This document shows positions 30,576 to 39,558 of a stretch of DNA of 63,577 bases, one piece after another. Source of the stretch: Gammaproteobacteria bacterium (GTDB taxonomy: Bacteria; Pseudomonadota; Gammaproteobacteria; Steroidobacterales; PWYM01). The first letter of the stretch is position 1. Each line of letters begins with the position of its first letter. Where the stretch lies: the NCBI GenBank assembly GCA_007693855.1, contig RECU01000062.1, positions 1 to 63,577 of the forward strand, given 5' to 3'. The translations under genes and the position numbers were made by a program. Under the pieces are notes generated by a model. It was given only the letters and a program-made list of their open reading frames with translations. It was not told where the DNA came from and did not search any database.

Positions 30576-31610
30576 ATGCAGGCAGGATTGGCGGAACAGG
30601 CCAGCGTGGATTTCGTGCTGGCACTGCGGCGACGTTGGGCCGATACGCTGTACCCGGCCATGGGCCGGCAGTATCGCGAGCAGCTGGCGGCCGTCGGCAC
30701 TCTGGACGAACCGGCGGTACGCGCACTGCCGGCCTATCCGTGGTTTTCCTGGTTGGAGCGCGGGTCACAGAAAATGCTCTGGCGGGCGGTGATGGACGCG
30801 CTCGACACCGCCCCCGCCACGGCATCAGCCGCAGCGGCAGAGGCTGCAGTCGAACTCGATCCGGCCCTGGCACTGCCTGCGTGGTACACCGACTGGGACA
30901 TTCACGTGCAGCCGGGCGGCATCTGGTCGAGCGAGCGGGCCGCCGCGGTCTACGAACATGGCGCGAAACTTGTCATGCTCGGGGAGAACGACGACTACGC
31001 CTTCCACCGGGTGTTCGTGGAGACGGCCCTCCCCACCGGTGACTGGCGGCGCATCGTCGATCTGGGCTGCGGCTTCGGCAAGTCGGCCTGGCCCCTGAAG
31101 GCGCGGTTCCCGGAGGCGGAAGTCATCGGCATCGACCTCGCCGCGCCCTGCCTGCGACTGGCAGCGCGGCGTGCCAGCGAGCGGGGCCTCGAGATGCGCT
31201 GGCGCCAGGCCTGTGCCACGGCCACGGGGCTTGACACCGGCTCGGTGAACCTAGTCACCTCCACCATGCTCATTCATGAAATGCCGGTGCCGGCGCTGGA
31301 AGCGCTGTTCGCCGAGTGCCGCCGGATCCTCGCCTCGGGCGGCGTACTGAGATTCCTTGATTTTCAACCCACCGGGGACTTCCTCCGCGACATGGCGATG
31401 CGCGAACACGGCGCCCGCAACAACGAGCCCTACATGCCGGGCATGATGGCGGCCGATCTGCCTGCCATGGCCGAGGCGGCGGGCCTGCAGAACGCGCGCT
31501 GGGTCGCCTTCGACGAACGCGGTGCAGGACGCTTGGAGACACTCGAGTGGCCGGCACGCAGCGAGTGGCATTTCCCCTGGGCCGTGCTTGAAGCGGAGTG
31601 CCCGGCATGA
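30576..31610 (+). CDS. SAM-dependent methyltransferase of the five-member family (member 4)
   Basis: A 344-residue, shortest and most divergent member. It keeps the family landmarks: FVLALRRRW at residue 13, Trp59 with QKM at 65-67, hinge HVQPGGI at 110 with VYEHG, SAM motif I VDLGCGFGKS at 161, GIDLA, LIHEMP and RNNEPY. The hinge-to-motif-I distance is ten residues shorter than in the others. AGGAGG precedes the ATG. It heads a rightward unit: 101-residue protein (ATGA overlap), cupin, repeat protein and solute-binding protein. A small-molecule substrate taken up by that binding protein would be the simplest acceptor, as inference. Confidence 0.83.
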   Translation: MQAGLAEQASVDFVLALRRRWADTLYPAMGRQYREQLAAVGTLDEPAVRALPAYPWFSWLERGSQKMLWRAVMDALDTAPATASAAAAEAAVELDPALALPAWYTDWDIHVQPGGIWSSERAAAVYEHGAKLVMLGENDDYAFHRVFVETALPTGDWRRIVDLGCGFGKSAWPLKARFPEAEVIGIDLAAPCLRLAARRASERGLEMRWRQACATATGLDTGSVNLVTSTMLIHEMPVPALEALFAECRRILASGGVLRFLDFQPTGDFLRDMAMREHGARNNEPYMPGMMAADLPAMAEAAGLQNARWVAFDERGAGRLETLEWPARSEWHFPWAVLEAECPA

Positions 31611-31912
31611 GGCCCGCGGACGTCCGCCTCCCCGAGGCGCCGCTGGATCGGGAGCGGCTCGCGGGGCTGGTGTTCGAACTCGCCGCCCAGTTGCATGTCG
31701 AACGGGCGCAGCGAATTGCTCTGGAGGTGGCACTGGAACGCGCCGGCGTGATCGCGCCGGGGGTGCTCGATGCGCTCGCCGAAGACAGCGCCTATCGTGC
31801 CCGCGCCCAGGCCGGTCTCGACACCTCGATGCACAAGCTGTTGCGGGTGCTGGCTGAGGGCGACGATCCACGAACACCCCTGCGCCATGAAGCGCCGGCA
31901 GACCCCACGTAA
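31607..31912 (+). CDS. Small helical protein of unknown function, 101 residues
   Basis: A 101-residue, mostly helical protein with no membrane segment. Its ATG overlaps the stop of methyltransferase 4, so expression is coupled and the two may interact. Sequence is rich in Ala, Leu, Glu and Arg (LVFELAAQLHVERAQRIALEVALERAG). No family recognised. It is followed after 17 bases by the cupin gene. Confidence 0.7.
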   Translation: MRPADVRLPEAPLDRERLAGLVFELAAQLHVERAQRIALEVALERAGVIAPGVLDALAEDSAYRARAQAGLDTSMHKLLRVLAEGDDPRTPLRHEAPADPT

Positions 31913-31929
31913 GCCAAGGAGACCTCCCA

Positions 31930-32754
31930 ATGTCCAGGGACTGGATCGAATTCATACAGTCGCAGAGCCTGCCCTGGCAGGCTCATGAGTTACCGTTGCC
32001 CGGCGCAACGGTGACGGTCAAGCGGCTGAGCGAGGATGCCGAAACCGGCGCTTCGAGTCTGCTGGTGCGCTACCCCGCAGGGTATCGGGCGCCCGCCGGG
32101 GCGCTGCGCGTTGACGAGGAGTTTCTGGTGCTCGATGGCGCGCTGGACATCGGCGGGCAGGCCTATGGCCCGTTCGCCTACGGCCACTGGCCGGCGGGCC
32201 ACCAGGCGGGCGCACGCGTCAGCCGTGATGGCGCCATCGTCCTGACCTTCTACTCCGGGCCGCCGGCGCCGGCCACCGGCGACATTCGCCCGGACCCGGC
32301 CCGCCTGGTCGAGCACCTCGACGGTTTCGCGGTCCCCTACACCGGCAACTTCCATCCGGAATTCCCGCCGGGCGCGGGTCGCAAGCTGCTCTACCAGGAT
32401 CCGGTCACCGGCGACACCTCGTGGATCCTTGGCACCATGCCGATGCGTTGGGCCGAGCGCTCTGAGAAACACGACGCGGTCGAGGAAATGTACCTGCTGA
32501 GCGGGGAGGTGCACGGCGATCGCGGCGTGATGCGCCCGGGCGCGTACTTCTGGCGCCCGCCCGAGTTACCCCACGGCCCCTATGGCACGCTGACCGGCAA
32601 CCTGTATTTCTTTCGCACCAAGGGTGGCCCTTTGCGTACCGAGTATGTCGAACCTGAACAACCCTTCCGCTGGTGGCCGGACTATGCCCCGGCGCTGCCG
32701 AGCGCGCTCGAGGGGTTGCCGCAGCCCGACGTCGCCCTCACCCGCTGCTGGTAA
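31930..32754 (+). CDS. Bicupin-type protein
   Basis: A 274-residue protein that reads as two cupin-like halves. The first half holds RYPAGYRAPAG and [16 protein letters not shown]; the second holds KHDAVEEMYLLSGEVHG and GAYFWRPPELPHGPYG. The second half has the His/Glu/His pattern for a metal site (H in EKHDA, E in EEMYL, H in LPHGP), while the first lacks most His ligands. Such ChrR/DUF4437-like cupins are dioxygenases, isomerases or sensors. Clear AAGGAGA upstream of the ATG. Third gene in the methyltransferase 4 operon. Confidence 0.8.
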   Translation: MSRDWIEFIQSQSLPWQAHELPLPGATVTVKRLSEDAETGASSLLVRYPAGYRAPAGALRVDEEFLVLDGALDIGGQAYGPFAYGHWPAGHQAGARVSRDGAIVLTFYSGPPAPATGDIRPDPARLVEHLDGFAVPYTGNFHPEFPPGAGRKLLYQDPVTGDTSWILGTMPMRWAERSEKHDAVEEMYLLSGEVHGDRGVMRPGAYFWRPPELPHGPYGTLTGNLYFFRTKGGPLRTEYVEPEQPFRWWPDYAPALPSALEGLPQPDVALTRCW

Positions 32755-32782
32755 GCCGGGCAGCCTCTCAGGAGCATCCGCC

Positions 32783-33382
32783 ATGCGCATCGTTTTGATC
32801 AGCCTGATGCTGGCGCTGCCCTGGGCGGCAGCCAGCGCCAACGACCCCGCGGTCACTGTCTGCGACCGCCTGGCTGCGCACCCGGAGGATCCGGACCGGG
32901 TGAGCGCCGGCCGGGTCACCGCCGAGATCGATCTGCCGGCGGCCATTGCCGCCTGCGAGGCGGATCTGGACCATGATCCGGATAACGCGCGCTTGAGCTA
33001 CCAGCTTGCACGGGTGCTGTTTTATGCCGGTGAACCCGAACGCGCCATGGCGGAGATGCTTCGGGCGGCAGAGGCAGGTCATCGACAGGCCGAATTCGTC
33101 TACGGCGTCTTCGTGATCCGCGCCCGCCCCCACGCGCCGACCGACCCCTGCATTGCGGAACGGTACTGGCAGCGTTCCGCGCGGGCCGGGCGCGATGCCG
33201 CCGCGGTGAACTATGCGCTGCAGCTGCTGCGCGGTCGGTTCACGACCTGTGAAGCCCCAGTGGCCCGCAGCGAACTGGCCGCATGGCTGCAGAGCAGCCT
33301 CCAGGCGGCGCCCGCGGGCTATGCCGGTTACTACCAGCGCCTGCTGATCGAGGATCTGCTGCAGCGCCTGGCACAGACCTGA
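32783..33382 (+). CDS. Periplasmic TPR/Sel1-like repeat protein
   Basis: A 199-residue exported protein: signal peptide (MRIVLISLMLALPWAAASA), then Ala-rich helical repeats resembling TPR/Sel1 units (NARLSYQLARVLFYAGEPERAMAEML; AGRDAAAVNYALQLLRG). Repeats of this type mediate protein-protein contact. Several Cys residues in the mature part could form disulphides. CAGGAG precedes the ATG at 32783; the open frame extends upstream but only into the cupin gene. It lies between the cupin and the solute-binding protein. Confidence 0.75.
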   Translation: MRIVLISLMLALPWAAASANDPAVTVCDRLAAHPEDPDRVSAGRVTAEIDLPAAIAACEADLDHDPDNARLSYQLARVLFYAGEPERAMAEMLRAAEAGHRQAEFVYGVFVIRARPHAPTDPCIAERYWQRSARAGRDAAAVNYALQLLRGRFTTCEAPVARSELAAWLQSSLQAAPAGYAGYYQRLLIEDLLQRLAQT

Positions 33383-33394
33383 CCGCACCCGCCG

Positions 33395-34933
33395 ATGCCC
33401 GCCGCCGCTGCCCGTGTGTTCACCGCTGGTTTGACTGCCTGGCTGGCGGCCGGGCTGTTGCTGACCGGCGGGCTGCAGGCACCGGCGGCCGGGGCCGCCG
33501 AGCGGCTGCGGGTCGCGATACCGACGCTGCCGCCCACGCTGGGCAATCCCTATGGTGCCAATGGCACCCCCTCGAGCCTGACCTGGTCGGCGATTTTCGA
33601 TGGCCTGACCCGTCTGGGTCCTGATGGTCTGTTGCAACCGGCCCTCGCGACGCACTGGGAGATGGAGTCGCCTACCCAGTGGCGCTTCACACTCCGGGAG
33701 GGCGTGGCGTTCAGCAACGGCGAGCCGTTGGACGCGCAGGCCGTGGTAGCGACGCTCGACTGGCTGCGCTCTCCCGCAGGTCAGCGCACCGTCATCGGCA
33801 CGGAAATCCGCTCGGTGACGGCTGCCGAGGCTCGGGACCCGCGTACGGTCGTGATCCACACGGACCGACCGGACGCCATCCTCCCGGCGCGCCTGTCCTC
33901 GGTGATGATCGTGCCACCGGGCCAGTGGCGTGCGCTGGGGGCAGAGGCATTCGCCCGTCAACCGGTGGGCACCGGACCGTTCCGACTGGTCAACTGGACG
34001 GATCGCGGGCGCAGCGCACGACTGGCGGCGGTGCCGGGCAGCTGGCGTGCCCCCACCCTCGATGAACTCGTGCTGATCGGCCTGCCCGACAGTGCGGTCC
34101 GGGTGCAGGCCCTGCGTTCCGGCGAAGTCGACCTCGCGGTCGTCGACATCGATGACACCGACTTCCTGGTGGCGCGCGGCTTCGCCATCACCCATGCACC
34201 GGCGATGCAGGTCATGGCGCTGGCCTTCAATACCGAGCGTGAACGTCCCACGCCGGTCAGCGACATCCGCGTGCGCCAGGCACTCAACCTGGCCATCGAC
34301 CGCGAAGCGATCGCGGGGATCCTGTTGCAGGGCCTGGCTGCACCGGCCGGACAGCCGGCCTCGCGGGTGACCCATGGCTATGCCCCCGACGTGCCGCCCT
34401 ACCCTTACGACCCCGAGCGTGCGCGGGCACTGCTTGCCGAAGCGGGTTACGCAGAGGGGCTGTCACTGGAGATCCAGGTGGCCGAGGGCAACATGCCCGC
34501 CGCCTCGCAGATCTACCAGGTCATCGTGCAGTACTTCGCCCGCGTCGGCGTGCAGGCGCGGGTGCAGGTGCGGCCATTTTCCGCCTGGCTGCGGGACTAC
34601 CTGGCGGGCAGCGTCAGCGCCGACCTGTTCGGCCTGCCCTGGAACTCCGGTCCCTACAACGATGTGATCCGCCCGCTCGAGTATTACTCCTGTCTGAAAC
34701 GCCGACCGTTTTTCTGTGACCCGGAGGTCGTGCCCGCCATCGAGGCGGCCAACGTGGAAACCGACCCTGTGCGCAGGCTTGAACTGCTGCGCGACCTCGC
34801 GGCCGACATGCACCGGCTCGCCCCGTCACTGTTCGTGGTCGAACAGATCGACCTGTTCGCCCAGGATGCGGCACTGGCGGGCGTGGAGATCGCCAACCGG
34901 GTGCCGATGTACGAGCTCATTCACTGGCGCTGA
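33395..34933 (+). CDS. ABC transporter family-5 solute-binding protein (peptide type), copy 1
   Basis: A 512-residue periplasmic binding protein of the DppA/OppA/NikA family: a signal peptide of about 35 residues ending near GAAE, then the family pattern LGNPYGANGTPSSLTWSAIF, WRFTLREGVAFSNGEPLDA and IRVRQALNLAIDREAI. It closely resembles copy 2 (39559-41106), down to the ends of the proteins (FFCDPEVVP; NRVPMYE), so they are paralogues by duplication. The ribosome-binding site is weak. Last gene of the methyltransferase 4 operon. No permease or ATPase is adjacent. Confidence 0.9.
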   Translation: MPAAAARVFTAGLTAWLAAGLLLTGGLQAPAAGAAERLRVAIPTLPPTLGNPYGANGTPSSLTWSAIFDGLTRLGPDGLLQPALATHWEMESPTQWRFTLREGVAFSNGEPLDAQAVVATLDWLRSPAGQRTVIGTEIRSVTAAEARDPRTVVIHTDRPDAILPARLSSVMIVPPGQWRALGAEAFARQPVGTGPFRLVNWTDRGRSARLAAVPGSWRAPTLDELVLIGLPDSAVRVQALRSGEVDLAVVDIDDTDFLVARGFAITHAPAMQVMALAFNTERERPTPVSDIRVRQALNLAIDREAIAGILLQGLAAPAGQPASRVTHGYAPDVPPYPYDPERARALLAEAGYAEGLSLEIQVAEGNMPAASQIYQVIVQYFARVGVQARVQVRPFSAWLRDYLAGSVSADLFGLPWNSGPYNDVIRPLEYYSCLKRRPFFCDPEVVPAIEAANVETDPVRRLELLRDLAADMHRLAPSLFVVEQIDLFAQDAALAGVEIANRVPMYELIHWR

Positions 34934-34970
34934 CCGGCCAGCGCCGACGTTAACGACGGACAGCGACGGA

Positions 34971-35879
34971 TCAGCCGTTGAACTCGTGTTTGACGAGCTC
35001 GGCAAACAGGTCGATGAGCCTGCGCTGCGAGGGCCGCATCACCATCCGGGAGCGGTAGCACAGGCTGAACACCCGCTGCTGGCGCAGCTCCGGCACATCG
35101 AAAAACCGATAGGCACGGGCACTGGCGGCGCACACCAGCTTGGGCGAGGCGAGACCCACTGCCGTGCCGCCGCCGATCAACTCCATCGCCAGCGTGACCG
35201 AGTTGGTCTGGATGACGCGCTCCGGGGGCGCGAGGTCGGCGGCCGCAAAGATCCGCGCGAGAAACTCCGGCCACTCCGGATCGACCGAAACGGCAGCCCA
35301 CTCGTATTTCGCCAGCTCGCCCAGCGTTGGATGCGGGGCGGCATACAGGGGATGACCCTCGCCAACAACCACATGAACCTGGTCGTTGAACAGCGGTTCA
35401 CGCCGCACTTCCGGCACCGGCGCGGCCATGAAGTGATCGGAAATAAACGCAAAATCGATCGTCCCGCGTTCCACCATCGGGATGAGATTGGCCGACCAGT
35501 CCTTGACCAGCTTGATGCTGTGGCCCTGATAGCGTTCACGGATCTGCCCAAGCAGGCGCATGAGCACGCTGTCCGGCAGGCTGGGCACCACGCCCAGGGA
35601 AAGCTCCGTGCGCTGGCGCCCGGAGCGCACCAGCAGTTCGGTGCGCGCCGCCTGCACCTGCGCGGAGATCGCCTGCGCATGCTCGTAGAGCCGCTGCCCA
35701 TGGTCGGTCAGCACGCTGCCGGTCTTGCTGCGCACGAACAGGGTGACGCCGAGATCGCGCTCGAGCTTGGCGATCGACTGGGTCAAGGCGGACTGTGTCA
35801 GGCCGACGGCCTCGGCGGCGCGATAGAAGTTCTTTTCGTCGGCGAGGGCGACGAAATAGCGAAGCTGACGGAGTTCCAT
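34971..35879 (-). CDS. LysR-family transcriptional regulator
   Basis: A 302-residue LysR regulator. It starts MELRQLRYFVALADEKNFYRA, followed by the HTH core LTQSALTQSIAKLE and the turn VRSKTGSVLTDHG; the effector domain begins near LSLGVVP. A 12-codon upstream extension exists, but the ATG at 35879 gives the canonical start. It is divergent from membrane protein B (start 36018), with a palindrome between them, so it probably controls that gene and itself. Confidence 0.92.
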   Translation of the reverse strand: MELRQLRYFVALADEKNFYRAAEAVGLTQSALTQSIAKLERDLGVTLFVRSKTGSVLTDHGQRLYEHAQAISAQVQAARTELLVRSGRQRTELSLGVVPSLPDSVLMRLLGQIRERYQGHSIKLVKDWSANLIPMVERGTIDFAFISDHFMAAPVPEVRREPLFNDQVHVVVGEGHPLYAAPHPTLGELAKYEWAAVSVDPEWPEFLARIFAAADLAPPERVIQTNSVTLAMELIGGGTAVGLASPKLVCAASARAYRFFDVPELRQQRVFSLCYRSRMVMRPSQRRLIDLFAELVKHEFNG

Positions 35880-35930
35880 GGCGGTCAGTATCCGTCCGCC
35901 AACGATCAGCCGCAATAATCAATACAGGCT

Positions 35931-35942
35931 CAATTTTAATTG
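35931..35942. promoter_or_regulatory. Palindrome in LysR / membrane-protein divergent promoter region
   Basis: CAATT-TT-AATTG, a perfect inverted repeat in an AT-rich patch of the 138-base divergent gap. Position and composition fit a LysR operator or promoter element; not proven. Confidence 0.35.
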
Positions 35943-36017
35943 GTGGTGGCACGGACGGGTCGGTATTGTCCCGTGGCTTCGAGAGGACTGCTGCTCGCCG
36001 CCCCAAGGACCAGACCG

Positions 36018-36692
36018 ATGACTGTCGGAGTCTACGACCTGCTGCTGCTGGCCCATGTGCTGTTGTTTGTCTACTGGCTGGGCGCGGACCTGGCCGTGCT
36101 GTATTCGGCGCGTTACGTGGCCGACCCGAGCCTGTCACTCGAGACCCGCGAGACGGTCTCCCAGATCATGGCCTTCGTCGATCTGTTCCCGCGCATGAGC
36201 GTGCCCCTGATCGGCGCGGTGGGCGCGACCTTGGGGGTGATGAATGGCGATTTCAGCTTCGGCGCCACGGTGCTGACGGGCATCTGGGCGTTCGCGCTGA
36301 TCTGGGTGGGGCTGAACGGCTGGCTGTATGTCAACCGCGGCGACACGCTGCGCACCGCCCCCTGGCGACGCTTCGATGTCGCCTGGCGCAGCGTTATCGG
36401 CAGCGCGGTGCTGATCGCCGCGATGGTCGCGCTGGCCGGCCTCGGGGTCACTGACAACCGGACACTGGCGGTAAAACTGCTGATCTTCGCCGCCGCGATT
36501 TTCCTGAGCCTGGTGCTGCGGCGGGTCTTCCTGCCGTTCCGGCCGGCGCTGCGGCGGCTGGCCGAGGGCAACGGCGGCAGCACGGATGTGGCTATAATGC
36601 AACAGACGCTCGCGCGGACACGTCCGATCGTCCTGGGCATCTGGGCGTTGACTGTCGTGGCGGCAGCGTTGGGACTCTGGCAGCCCTTCTGA
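36018..36692 (+). CDS. Six-helix membrane protein, paralogue B
   Basis: A 224-residue inner-membrane protein with about six helices, paralogous to the one at 21865-22533. Shared features are LAHVLLFVYWLGADLAVL in helix 1, the segment DPSLSLETRETVSQI and DLFPRMS, plus a basic loop before the last helix with QQTLARTR. AAGGA precedes the ATG at 36018; an open frame upstream to 35940 is not needed. Divergent from a LysR gene and 147 bases upstream of a TonB-receptor gene. Function unknown. Confidence 0.75.
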   Translation: MTVGVYDLLLLAHVLLFVYWLGADLAVLYSARYVADPSLSLETRETVSQIMAFVDLFPRMSVPLIGAVGATLGVMNGDFSFGATVLTGIWAFALIWVGLNGWLYVNRGDTLRTAPWRRFDVAWRSVIGSAVLIAAMVALAGLGVTDNRTLAVKLLIFAAAIFLSLVLRRVFLPFRPALRRLAEGNGGSTDVAIMQQTLARTRPIVLGIWALTVVAAALGLWQPF

Positions 36693-36704
36693 CACCGGCA
36701 GCAT

Positions 36705-36721
36705 GATTAGGCAACCTAATC
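36705..36721. promoter_or_regulatory. 17-bp inverted repeat upstream of TonB receptor 1
   Basis: GATTAGG-CAA-CCTAATC has perfect 7-bp arms. It lies 13 bases after the membrane-protein stop and 118 bases before the receptor ATG, next to an AT-rich patch at 36735-36750. It may be an operator for the receptor or a weak hairpin after the upstream gene; no T-run follows. Confidence 0.4.
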
Positions 36722-36839
36722 ACAACCACCCCAAGATTAATTTTATCGGGGAAACAGGCAGTTCTAGAATCAACTGGGCGGGGATTATCGCTCGTCGGTC
36801 GATCACCCGACCGGCCGGGCGTCACACTGGAGAGGGAGC

Positions 36840-39116
36840 ATGAACAGATTGAGCAACAGAAATGCCGTGGCGCTGGCCGTGACGGCAGCACTCACCGGCG
36901 GGATTTTCGCGACGGCCGATGTACAGGCACAACAGCGTGCGGCGGGCCTCGAGGAGATTGTGGTCACCGCCCGCAAGCGCGAGGAGAGCCTGCAGGAAAT
37001 TCCGGTCAGCATTACCGCGTTCAGCGGCGAGCAGATCCGTGAACTCGGCGCGCGCAACATCAGTGAACTCAGCGATTTCACGCCGGGGTACAGCTTCGAG
37101 GCGTTCGGGGGACGCCGGGGTGCCGAAGGCGACGTCAGCCGGCCGGTGATCCGCGGCATGTCGAATATTCTCGGCGAGGGCAACGCGTCGATTTTCGTCG
37201 ACGGCATCGTCTACTCCGAGTCCTTCCTGTCGTTCCCCTTCGACATCGTCGAGCGTATCGAGGTGATCAAGGGCCCGCAGGCCGCGCAGTTCGGCCGGGC
37301 AACCTTCTCGGGTGCGATCAACGTCATCACCAAGCGCGGGACCAACGAGTTCGAGAATCGCGTCACCGGACGTATCGCCCAGGATGACGACTACGAGATC
37401 AACCTGAGCTCGCGCGGTCCGCTGATCGAAGACCGGTTGTTCTATTTCCTCCACGGGCGCTACTACGAGTACGGTGGCGAGTATCGCAACGAGATCGCTG
37501 ATCAGCGCATTGTCGGCAGCGAGGAGTCCTGGGGGCTCAACGGTGGGCTGGAGTGGCTGGTCAACGACGACGTCTCCCTGCGCTTCACGCTGGGCTACAA
37601 CCGCGATGACGACGATGTGCCGGCACAGCGACTGCAGGACCGCTTCGCCAACAACTGCTTCCTCGACCAGGCCCGACAGTACTACTGCGGCGAAGTGCAG
37701 AAATTCGACTCGGTGCGCCTGGCCACCAACCGGCTCGGCAGCGAAGCCGGGCTCGATCGCCGGGTGCTGCGCACCACCGGCGCGCTGGAGTGGGATCTTG
37801 GCGGCAGCGGCTTCCTGCTGACCGCCAACACCGGCATCGTCTCCGCGCGCACCAGCTTCGGTAACGACAACAGCTACCTCGGCGATCCGATTTTCTTCGC
37901 CGGCGGACAGTTCGTCCGCGTCGAGGACAGCGAGCGTGACGAGTGGTCGAGCGAGTTGCGGCTGTCTTCCCCTGGGACCGAGGCACTGCGCTACTCGGCA
38001 GGTGTGTACTACTATGACCGTACCCTCGACCGCCTCCGCCGGGTGCCCGAGACCGAGACGGTGATCACCAACTTCGGCCGTGATCGGATCAAGAACTCGG
38101 CCGTGTTCGGTTCACTGGACTATGACATCACTGACCAGCTGACCGCCGGTCTGGAACTGCGCTACCAGAAAGACGAGATCAGCAACCGCACCGCTACCGG
38201 GGCAGTCAACGAGGCGGATTTCACCAGCACCCTGCCGCGCTTCACGCTGAACTACCAGTACAGTGATGACATGCTGGTCTATGGCAGCATCGCCCGCGGT
38301 AACAAGCCCGGGGCGATCAACCCGGATCCGCGGATCACGGAAAACTTCCGCACCGCCGAGGAAGAGAAGTCCTGGAACTATGAGCTCGGCATCAAGACCG
38401 ATCTGCTGGACAATCGGCTGCGCCTGAACGCCGCGGTGTACTGGATCGACTGGACCCAGCAGCAGCTCACGCAGTCGGCGGAGTTCGACGACATCCCGAT
38501 CTCTGTCATCACCAATGCCGGCAAGACCCGCGTACGCGGTCTGGAGCTCGAGGCGAACTACCTGCTCACCGACCAGTGGTCGATCGGCGCGAGCTACGCG
38601 CTGGCCGATGCCACGTTCCGGGAGTTCTGTGATCCGATCCAGGGTGAGGAACTGACGGGCTTCGACTGCGTGTCCAGCGTGACCGGGGCGCCGGGGGGCG
38701 ATGTGAGCGGTAATCAGACGCCGATCTCACCGAAGCACCAGGCCACCGCCACGAGCACCTTCACCCAGCCGCTGACCAGCGCCCTGGATCTGTTCCTGCG
38801 TGCCGACTATTCCTATCAGTCGAAGAAGTACTCGCAGGTGCATAACCTGGCCTATGTGGGCGACCGTCACCTGCTCAACCTGAAGCTTGGCGTGCGCGCC
38901 GATGCCTGGGACGTCACCCTGTTCGTCGACAACGTGCTGGATGACCGGACGCCCTCCACGGTGGTGCGTTTCGCCGATCTGGGGAACCTCAACATCGGTC
39001 CGAACGAGAACCCGGCGCAGGACAACGTACCGGGCACAACGGCCGTGGAACGTGGCTTCCTGGTACCGCTGCCGCGCTCGCGACGGGCGGGGATCACGTT
39101 CAGCTATAACTTCTGA
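36840..39116 (+). CDS. TonB-dependent outer-membrane receptor 1
   Basis: A 758-residue outer-membrane receptor with signal peptide (cleavage near VQAQ), TonB-box-like segment LEEIVVTARKREESLQ, plug domain (IFVDGIVYSE; IEVIKGPQAAQFGRATFSGAIN) and a 22-strand-type barrel ending in the aromatic residue Phe (ITFSYNF). Receptors of this group import siderophores, cobalamin or large organic substrates using the proton-motive force through TonB. GAGAGGGAG precedes the ATG. It is followed by a strong terminator, so it is transcribed alone or after membrane protein B. Its position among catabolic genes suggests an organic ligand rather than iron, as inference. Confidence 0.93.
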   Translation: MNRLSNRNAVALAVTAALTGGIFATADVQAQQRAAGLEEIVVTARKREESLQEIPVSITAFSGEQIRELGARNISELSDFTPGYSFEAFGGRRGAEGDVSRPVIRGMSNILGEGNASIFVDGIVYSESFLSFPFDIVERIEVIKGPQAAQFGRATFSGAINVITKRGTNEFENRVTGRIAQDDDYEINLSSRGPLIEDRLFYFLHGRYYEYGGEYRNEIADQRIVGSEESWGLNGGLEWLVNDDVSLRFTLGYNRDDDDVPAQRLQDRFANNCFLDQARQYYCGEVQKFDSVRLATNRLGSEAGLDRRVLRTTGALEWDLGGSGFLLTANTGIVSARTSFGNDNSYLGDPIFFAGGQFVRVEDSERDEWSSELRLSSPGTEALRYSAGVYYYDRTLDRLRRVPETETVITNFGRDRIKNSAVFGSLDYDITDQLTAGLELRYQKDEISNRTATGAVNEADFTSTLPRFTLNYQYSDDMLVYGSIARGNKPGAINPDPRITENFRTAEEEKSWNYELGIKTDLLDNRLRLNAAVYWIDWTQQQLTQSAEFDDIPISVITNAGKTRVRGLELEANYLLTDQWSIGASYALADATFREFCDPIQGEELTGFDCVSSVTGAPGGDVSGNQTPISPKHQATATSTFTQPLTSALDLFLRADYSYQSKKYSQVHNLAYVGDRHLLNLKLGVRADAWDVTLFVDNVLDDRTPSTVVRFADLGNLNIGPNENPAQDNVPGTTAVERGFLVPLPRSRRAGITFSYNF

Positions 39117-39157
39117 CCGAGTCGTTGCCGGCCGCCGTCAGGCGGCGCGGCGCGGGA

Positions 39158-39195
39158 GGCGTGCAGGACAGGGAGTCCTGCACGCCTTTTTTTTT
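39158..39195 (+). terminator. Rho-independent terminator after TonB receptor 1
   Basis: A perfect 12-bp stem (GGCGTGCAGGAC / GTCCTGCACGCC) with an AGGGA loop, followed by nine T residues at 39187-39195. A smaller GCCGCC/GGCGGC hairpin precedes it at 39131-39146. The T-run touches the stop codon of the convergent 107-residue gene. Confidence 0.93.
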
Positions 39196-39518
39196 CAGTC
39201 GGCGCGCTGTTTCTTCAGCACCTCGAGTTCCTGCTCGACCACCCGGAGCACCCGGCTGACGAAGGCCTCATGCCAGCGCATCCGCTCGGCCACCACGTCC
39301 TGATCGGGCGCATAGCCCGTGAGCTCCTCCCGGGCGACCAGCTGTTTTTCCTCCAGCACCCGTTCCAGGGTGTCCAGGCGCTCGGCCATGACCGCCACTT
39401 CGGCGGACACCGCCATGGTGATGGCAAGCACCCGGTCGACATCAGGGTCATTGAAAAACGCCGGGCGGGGACCGGCGCTCTCGGCGATGGAACGGTGTAC
39501 GGCTTCCAGCTTGTCCAT
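39195..39518 (-). CDS. Small coiled-coil protein, 107 residues
   Basis: A 107-residue soluble protein with long helices likely to form a coiled coil (AVMAERLDTLERVLEEKQL; RVLRVVEQELEVLKKQ). The open frame runs upstream into the solute-binding-protein gene out of its frame; the ATG at 39518 has GGAG ten bases ahead, while the ATG at 39533 has none. It follows solute-binding protein copy 2 after 40 bases and is probably cotranscribed. No family recognised. Confidence 0.7.
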   Translation of the reverse strand: MDKLEAVHRSIAESAGPRPAFFNDPDVDRVLAITMAVSAEVAVMAERLDTLERVLEEKQLVAREELTGYAPDQDVVAERMRWHEAFVSRVLRVVEQELEVLKKQRAD

Positions 39519-39558
39519 GGGCAAACACTCCATAAGGGATACGGGAAACACGCCTGTC

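Noticed and set aside
32768-34375. A 535-codon open frame on the minus strand
   Set aside because: Antisense to the repeat-protein and solute-binding-protein genes, which have signal peptides and family motifs.
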